Source of the DNA: Opitutaceae bacterium
Lineage (GTDB): Bacteria; Verrucomicrobiota; Verrucomicrobiia; Opitutales; Opitutaceae
DNA: 52,809 nucleotides
Direction of reading: 5' to 3'
Assembly: GCA_016715765.1 (NCBI GenBank)
Contig: JADJZJ010000033.1
Coordinates: forward strand, 1-52,809
Shown: positions 48,356 to 52,809 of the stretch, piece by piece
Layout of the letters: every line of letters starts with the position of its first letter
Numbering within the stretch: position 1 is the first letter of the stretch
Notes under the pieces: model-generated
Databases searched by the model: none
Told to the model about the DNA's origin: nothing
What the model saw: only the letters and a program-made list of their open reading frames with translations
Made by a program: the position numbers and the translations under genes

Positions 48356-49305
48356 GCCGGCGGATTCTCCGCTCCACCGGCCCCAGCCGGGCGCTGGCGG
48401 CCCGTATCCACGATGGGCCGGACGGCGTTGGGAAACGTGACCGACTGGTCCGGTGGCACGCTGAGCAATGAGCTGAGCGAGATCAGCCGGTCCTGCACCT
48501 CCGCGGCGATCCGGCCCAGGTGGGCGGGACTCAGCCGCAGGAACTGCAGCAGCGTGCGGTCGGGCGGCACCAGCCCGGCCTGCGGCTGGAAGGCGGCCGT
48601 GCGCAGCCATTTGGCAACGTGCACGATCACGGCGAGCGGATGATGCGTGGAGGTGCCGCAGGGCAGGTACTGCCAGCGCACGGGTTCGGACATCACCGTC
48701 GGAAAATCCCACACGCGCAGCAGCGCCGCCCCGGCCTCGCCCTGGTGAAAGCCGAAGATCGCCCGCTCGGCCTCGCAATATTCCAGCGGCAGGCCGGTGC
48801 TGAGGAAACGCAGGCCCGCACCCTCGCGGAACGCCCATTCGTCAATCGCCACCATGCCGACCGCATGCAGCAGCCCGACGGTGTAGGCGACGTCCCGGTC
48901 CACCCCCGCGCGCTCCGCGAGCAGCTCGGCGCCGAGGGCGCACGCGATGGATTGCTGCCAGAGTTCGTCGGCCTCGAGGCCGTAGACCTCGAGCGGACGC
49001 ACGAGCACCTGCGAGGCGACGGCATGGGCGACGAGTTCGTAGATGCGGTTGTAGCCCACGCGCTGCACCGCCTCGTCCACGGTGTAGCAGCGCGTGCCCT
49101 GGCCGTAGTAGGCGCTGTTGCCCGTGTGCAGCACACGGGCGGCGATGCCGGGATCGAGCCGGATCAGCCGGACGATTTCCGGCAGCGACGAGTTGGCGTC
49201 GCCGAGCAGGCGCTTCAGGCGGGGCAGCACGCGCGGGGTCGAGGGGAGGTGCTTGAGCTCCCGTACGACCTCGTCGGGCGTCGGCTGCGGCCGCGCATCG
49301 GTCAT
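48334..49305 (-). CDS. HDOD-domain signalling protein
   Basis: 323 residues from ATG 49305 (an ATG at 49329 would add eight). The HDOD domain is clear: LPSTPRVLPRLKRLLGD, LDPGIAARVLHTGNSAYYG, VDEAVQRVGYNRIYELVA, and the degenerate HD region DVAYTVGLLHAVGMVAIDEW. HDOD proteins act in stress, motility or two-component signalling without HD phosphohydrolase metal residues. The last ~70 residues are a variable tail. It ends inside the 3' end of the convergent GH2 gene. Confidence 0.9.
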   Translation of the reverse strand: MTDARPQPTPDEVVRELKHLPSTPRVLPRLKRLLGDANSSLPEIVRLIRLDPGIAARVLHTGNSAYYGQGTRCYTVDEAVQRVGYNRIYELVAHAVASQVLVRPLEVYGLEADELWQQSIACALGAELLAERAGVDRDVAYTVGLLHAVGMVAIDEWAFREGAGLRFLSTGLPLEYCEAERAIFGFHQGEAGAALLRVWDFPTVMSEPVRWQYLPCGTSTHHPLAVIVHVAKWLRTAAFQPQAGLVPPDRTLLQFLRLSPAHLGRIAAEVQDRLISLSSLLSVPPDQSVTFPNAVRPIVDTGRQRPAGAGGAENPPAHRLSSA

Positions 49306-49410
49306 GGAGGGATGCAGAACCACCGGCATCCTATCGGCCGGCCCGGCAAAAACTTTTGCGGATAATTTACCGCGCGGGTGGCGGGAACCTGCTTGTCCGT
49401 TCGACGGGCC

Positions 49411-49640
49411 CATTCGACAAGCTCAGGGTGGTGAGCAAAGTCGAACCACTCAGGACCCCGAGCTTGTCGAGGGGCAGGCGATGGATTGATGTAGGGCTGG
49501 ACCTTGGTCCAGCCGCGAATGTCACCCGAGCTTCGCTGCGTCATCAGGCATGCACCAAGGTGCAGCCCTACAGGTCGAACCGTTCCGTGGCTACGAGCGT
49601 GAGCGAGTGGATCTCCAACGATCTCCGAACTCCGATCTCC
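49411..49640. repeat. Three repeat elements in the gap 49306-49668
   Basis: CGACAAGCTC (49415-49424) and GAGCTTGTCG (49460-49469) form one inverted pair. The element at 49489-49579 is nearly identical to the one at 2473 (GATGTAGGGCTGGACC ... CACCAAGGTGCAGCCCTACA). A fragment CTACGAGCGTGAGCGAGTGG follows at 49590, matching the 8346 family. No gene is present here. Confidence 0.75.
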
Positions 49641-49668
49641 GATCTCCGAACCCCCATCGGCGAACCGA

Positions 49669-50043
49669 TCAGGCATGCCTTTGGTAAATGCGTTGCAACA
49701 GCGAAGGCGCGGGCGCGACACCGGCCGGCGCCGGGCGGCCCGGCGCGAGGCTGTAGTGCAGCAGGAGCTGCTCGTTTTCACGGTCGAGTTGCAGGATCTG
49801 CAGAATGCAGGCGCGGGTCTGCTCGACGGCCTGGCGGTATTCGGTGCCGGAGCCGCCGCGCGGCGACTCGCGCAGCGCGACCAGCGTCAGGTCGAGCCGT
49901 TCCAGCAGGGCGCGCTTGCGCGCGATCAGATCCGCGCCGGGCATCGTCCGGTGCTGCTGGAGGAAGCGGTTTTCCTCGAGGGCGAGCTGGTGCAGGTCGT
50001 CACAGAGCTTCTGGTGCTGTTGGAGGGCTTGCAGGGGTGTCAT
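49669..50043 (-). CDS. Small coiled-coil protein, possibly FlgN-like
   Basis: 124 residues from ATG 50043. The sequence is almost all helix with Leu heptads: MTPLQALQQHQKLCDDLHQL, ALEENRFLQQHRTMPG, IARKRALLERLDLTLVALRE and ILQILQLDRENEQLLLHYSL. Length and pattern (two helices, an R-K-x-L-L-x-x-L block) resemble FlgN flagellar export chaperones, but no flagellar genes are visible in the window, so this is tentative. It overlaps the 3' end of the TPR gene by 44 bases, which suggests translational coupling. Confidence 0.55.
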   Translation of the reverse strand: MTPLQALQQHQKLCDDLHQLALEENRFLQQHRTMPGADLIARKRALLERLDLTLVALRESPRGGSGTEYRQAVEQTRACILQILQLDRENEQLLLHYSLAPGRPAPAGVAPAPSLLQRIYQRHA

Positions 50044-51289
50044 GGATTTTCCGGGCGGGTTCGGTGGCAAAGAAGGCGGTGAGCTGGCGCGAGGTCTGGT
50101 TCTGCCAGGCCAGGTTGTCCACCCGCCAGGCGGCCATGCGGGCAAACTCCCGGAGTTCCGCCGGCGCCGTGGCGCCCAGCGCCTCGACGCTGCCGATGAC
50201 CGTCCGGTAGGCGGCTTCGGCGCGCGGCGGATCGTGCAGCTTCTCATGGCAAAGGCCGACCTGGTACGTGATCGGGAGCCGCCAGGAGGGATCGGCGGAC
50301 AGTTTGGCGAGACTCTCGTAGAGCCCGAGCGCGCCGGCGAGGTGGCCGCTTTGGAAGAAATCGTTGGCGAGCTGGTTGCCCGTGCGCCGCTGCCAGTAGG
50401 CCCAGCGCTGCGGGTCGCCGGTCGCGTGGTCGCGGGCGTCCTGCAGCAGGCGGTGGGTCACGGCGAGCGATTCCTCGAGGCGCCCAAGCTGGCGCAGGGT
50501 GGTGGCGAGTAGATAGGCGGCCTCCGGCGCGTGGTCGTCGCCGGGCCATTCGTCCAGGTACGTGCGCAGCGTGGCGACGGCGCCCTCGCGGTCGCCGGCG
50601 AGCTGCTGCGCATAGGCGGCCTTGAAGTGGGCGCGGGCGCGGTCGGCGGGCGCGAGATCCAGCAGCCGGAGCCGCGTGAAGAACTTGCCGGACTCGGCGT
50701 AGTTGCCGGCCTCGAAATGGGTCTCGGCGATCTCGAACTGCGCCGTGCGGGCCAGCAGCTGGTAATGGTCGGGGTCGGACGGCGAGATCTTCAGCGTCGA
50801 GTTGATCACGCTGTAGAAGCGCGCGATCGCCAGGCGGTGCGCGCCCATGGCCCGCAGGGTCCGGCCGAGTTCGAGCAGCGCCTCGGGCGTGCGGGCATCG
50901 TCCGGGAAGGCCTTCAGGAACTTCTCGTAGATGGCCGCCGCCTTGGTGAGCACGCCCTGTTTGCGGTACATCCGGGCCAGCCCGATGAGGGCGTCGCGCT
51001 GGCTGGCGGCGAACCGGCGCTGCGTGAGCACCTGGCGGAAGGCGACCTCGGCCGCTGGATATTCGCCGCGCTCGGTGAGCGACGCGGCGAGGCGCAGCAG
51101 GCTGGCGGCCTCCGCGGCGGCGTCGGGCGCGGCGGCCGGCGGCTGGGCCGGTTCCGCCGCGGCTGCGGCGGCCGGGGCCTCGGGCGCGGCCGGTGCCGGT
51201 TCCGCGGGCAGATTCACGCCGGCGGCGAGCAGCGCCAGCAGCAGACGGACGGGGCCCGGTGGCGGACTGGCGGCGTGAAGTTTGATCAT
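50000..51289 (-). CDS. Exported TPR-repeat protein
   Basis: 429 residues. A hydrophobic start (VRLLLALLAAGVNLP) and an Ala/Pro-rich linker (25-60) precede TPR-like helix pairs through about residue 400: LLRLAASLTERGEYPAAEVAFRQVL, RDALIGLARMYRKQGVLTKAAAIYEKFL, ARAHFKAAYAQQLAGDREGAVATL and similar. Such periplasmic scaffolds assist envelope assembly; the partner is unknown. ATG 51289 overlaps the stop of the proline-rich protein gene, so they are co-transcribed with the small coiled-coil gene that follows. Confidence 0.85.
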   Translation of the reverse strand: MIKLHAASPPPGPVRLLLALLAAGVNLPAEPAPAAPEAPAAAAAAEPAQPPAAAPDAAAEAASLLRLAASLTERGEYPAAEVAFRQVLTQRRFAASQRDALIGLARMYRKQGVLTKAAAIYEKFLKAFPDDARTPEALLELGRTLRAMGAHRLAIARFYSVINSTLKISPSDPDHYQLLARTAQFEIAETHFEAGNYAESGKFFTRLRLLDLAPADRARAHFKAAYAQQLAGDREGAVATLRTYLDEWPGDDHAPEAAYLLATTLRQLGRLEESLAVTHRLLQDARDHATGDPQRWAYWQRRTGNQLANDFFQSGHLAGALGLYESLAKLSADPSWRLPITYQVGLCHEKLHDPPRAEAAYRTVIGSVEALGATAPAELREFARMAAWRVDNLAWQNQTSRQLTAFFATEPARKIHDTPASPPTAPEAL

Positions 51290-51807
51290 TGCTGGCGGTA
51301 GGTGACGGAACTCGGAGGTTGGGCGGCGGGGGCGGGGGCGCGCGGCGGCTCAGCCGTGGGCCCGGGCGATTCGAAGAAGGGCAGGAAGTCCTCCAGCCGC
51401 ACGCGGGGTTGCAGGTCGTCCGGCAGAATGGGCGGCGGCGTGGCGGGCACGGGCGCGGGCTTGGGAGTGACCTGCGCGGGTGCGGGCGCTGGCTCCGTCT
51501 CCGGGGCGGCCGGGGCGGCAGGCGGGGTCATGGTCTCCGGCTGGGCCGGGGCGGCGGCCTCGGCCGGAGTTGCGGCCGGGGGCGCGATCGCCGGATCCGG
51601 CGGCGGGGGCGGTTCCTGGAAGCGCAGCGGCCGGGCCGCGATGTGCCTGAGGTAGGGCCGGAGGACCCGCGGCGGACCCCCGGGCAGAATGTGTTGCAGG
51701 GTTTCGATCGGATGCGCCAGCGCACCGGCCGGGAGGATGGCCAGCAGCAGGCGCAGCAGGGCCCGGCGCGCCTGGTGGAAGCGCGACAAGACTTTTTTCG
51801 GGTGCAT
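51286..51807 (-). CDS. Proline/alanine-rich exported protein
   Basis: 173 residues from ATG 51807; the frame is open back to an ATG at 51948, but the internal ATG opens a signal peptide (HPKKVLSRFHQARRALLRLL then LLAILPAGALA), which makes it the likely start. After about residue 60 the chain is Pro/Ala/Glu-rich low-complexity sequence (PPPPPDPAIAPP, PAPAPAQVTPKPAPVPATPP) ending with a short charged segment. It is probably a flexible periplasmic or envelope-spanning linker protein. It overlaps the TPR gene by 4 bases and would work with it. Confidence 0.65.
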   Translation of the reverse strand: MHPKKVLSRFHQARRALLRLLLAILPAGALAHPIETLQHILPGGPPRVLRPYLRHIAARPLRFQEPPPPPDPAIAPPAATPAEAAAPAQPETMTPPAAPAAPETEPAPAPAQVTPKPAPVPATPPPILPDDLQPRVRLEDFLPFFESPGPTAEPPRAPAPAAQPPSSVTYRQQ

Positions 51808-51960
51808 GTCGATGACAGCCGTCCATGTCGGTGGCCGGGTTTGATTCGCCTTGTCCCCATATCGGCCCAGGCCGGGCCCGCTTGAGTGAATTCTTGCGGC
51901 CCCGCCTGCGCGCGTCCCGGGCGGCTGGTCGGCGGCGGGGACGCTCATGACGGCAACCGC

Positions 51961-52809
51961 TCATTCCACCTCGAGGATGGTCCGCAGCTGGCGGCCCAGT
52001 TCGTCCAGCGAGTAGGGTTTGCGCAGGAATTCCTGCTGGCCGAGCTTTTCGAGCTCGGTGCGCATGTCGGAGCCGAGGTGCCCGGTGATGATGAGCACGC
52101 GCGTGGCGGGCCGGACGCTGCGGATGACCCGGAGGACCTCGAGGCCGGTGGCGCCGGGCATGTTGAGATCGAGGAGGACGACGTCGAACTCCCGCGTCAG
52201 GTCGCACAGCAGCGTGATGGCCTCCAGGCCGTCCATCGCGCCGGTGACGTGGTAGCCCTTGGCGGTGAGCGCGGTCTCGAGCAGCCGGCGCAGCGGATCC
52301 TCGTCGTCCACGACCAGGATGCGTTCCGTGCCGCGGGGGAAGTCGCCCGCGGCCGGGGCGGTGATGATGCTGGCGGGGCCGTCGGCGAGCGGCAGGTACA
52401 CGCGGAAGCTGCTGCCGTTCCCCGGCGTGCTCTCGACGTCGATGAAGCCGTCGTGGCTGGCCACGATGCCGTAGACGACGGCCAGGCCGAGCCCGGTGCC
52501 CTCGTTGACCTGCTTCGTGGTGAAGAACGGCTCGAAGATCCGGGCGCGCACCTCCGGCGGCATGCCGGTGCCGGTGTCGGTGACCTGCAGGCAGGCGCAG
52601 GCGCGGCTGTGCGGGACGCCGGAGGGGACGGCCGAGCCGGGGACGATGCAGGTGCTGATGCTGATGGTCCCGCCCGCGGGCATCGCGTCGCGGGCGTTCA
52701 CGCAGAGGTTGAGCACGATCTGCTGGATCTGGTTCTGGTCGGCGAGGAGGTGCGGGAGGTTGGGGAGCAGCGCGAGGTTGAGGGCGATGTTGCGCGGGAA
52801 GGTCTCGCC
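51961..52809 (-). CDS. Hybrid histidine kinase, C-terminal part (kinase core and receiver), cut by the window edge
   Basis: The gene runs off the window at 52809; 282 residues are visible. They hold the HATPase N-box (IVLNLCVNARDAM), G1 (DTGTGMP), F-box (FEPFFTTK) and G2 (GTGLGLAVV), followed by a receiver domain with VVDDED, phospho-acceptor Asp in VVLLDLNMPG, T/S in IITGH and K in LRKPYS. The kinase-then-receiver order marks a hybrid kinase of the NtrB-like subfamily. The sensor part and dimerisation His are outside the window. The signal and output are unknown. Confidence 0.93.
   Translation of the reverse strand, partial: GETFPRNIALNLALLPNLPHLLADQNQIQQIVLNLCVNARDAMPAGGTISISTCIVPGSAVPSGVPHSRACACLQVTDTGTGMPPEVRARIFEPFFTTKQVNEGTGLGLAVVYGIVASHDGFIDVESTPGNGSSFRVYLPLADGPASIITAPAAGDFPRGTERILVVDDEDPLRRLLETALTAKGYHVTGAMDGLEAITLLCDLTREFDVVLLDLNMPGATGLEVLRVIRSVRPATRVLIITGHLGSDMRTELEKLGQQEFLRKPYSLDELGRQLRTILEVE

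Noticed and set aside
51808..51948. Longer N-terminus of the proline-rich protein from ATG 51948
   Set aside because: It would bury the signal peptide about 50 residues inside the protein; the internal ATG at 51807 is preferred, though not proven.

Overview
The window is GC-rich, densely coded chromosomal DNA. It looks like a free-living, glycan-degrading Verrucomicrobiota, most likely an Opitutaceae-type organism. The evidence is the mix of sugar-acid and polysaccharide catabolism genes (GH51, GH2, SGNH and CE7-like esterases, Gfo/Idh/MocA, sugar isomerase, BNR_4 propeller), the tyrA-aroA-cmk-plsC housekeeping string, a PIN/TRAM membrane protein, and intergenic spaces packed with palindromic repeats. 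The taxonomy is inferred from gene content; no rRNA is present.

Layout. 1-2.2 kb holds an outer-membrane protein and an MFS exporter. 2.7-14.8 kb is a catabolic region: a BNR_4 beta-propeller protein, a Rid-like protein and a toroid protein (each with one apparent frameshift), two Gfo/Idh/MocA proteins (one lacking catalytic residues), then a tight operon of HpcH/HpaI aldolase fused to two cupins, a 2-hydroxyacid dehydrogenase, an SDR and a sugar isomerase. 14.9-29 kb is mostly housekeeping: a left-handed beta-helix transferase, trpS, a TonB-domain protein, pdxH, then plsC, cmk, aroA and tyrA on the minus strand, an EVE protein, a tiny membrane protein with a PIN/TRAM protein, an Na+/H+ antiporter-like protein, a divergent MFS/LysR pair and tRNA-Ala(CGC). 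29-34 kb has a CBM48-like small protein, a DUF374 acyltransferase, and one 756-residue polypeptide joining a membrane di-iron oxygenase, a Rieske domain and an NqrF-type reductase. 34-48.4 kb is a second glycan region: GH51 arabinofuranosidase, UroD-like and PhyH genes, two SDRs, an SGNH esterase, a double alpha/beta-hydrolase, two amidohydrolase-2 proteins, a toroid protein and a GH2 beta-mannosidase-like enzyme. 48-52.8 kb has an HDOD protein, a coiled-coil protein, a TPR protein, a proline-rich exported protein and the 3' part of a hybrid histidine kinase.

How it works together. The two catabolic regions read as hydrolysis and de-esterification of plant- or algal-type glycans, followed by oxidation, isomerisation and aldol cleavage of the released sugars or sugar acids. 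The oxygenase fusion resembles MocD + MocE + reductase of rhizopine catabolism in a single chain. It could be a self-sufficient O-demethylase or hydroxylase for methylated sugars, but that is inference. It is the best candidate in the window for an undescribed system.

Almost every intergenic gap holds one or more dispersed inverted repeats from at least eight families. Several are nested inside one another, and several begin exactly at a gene's end and supply its stop codon.
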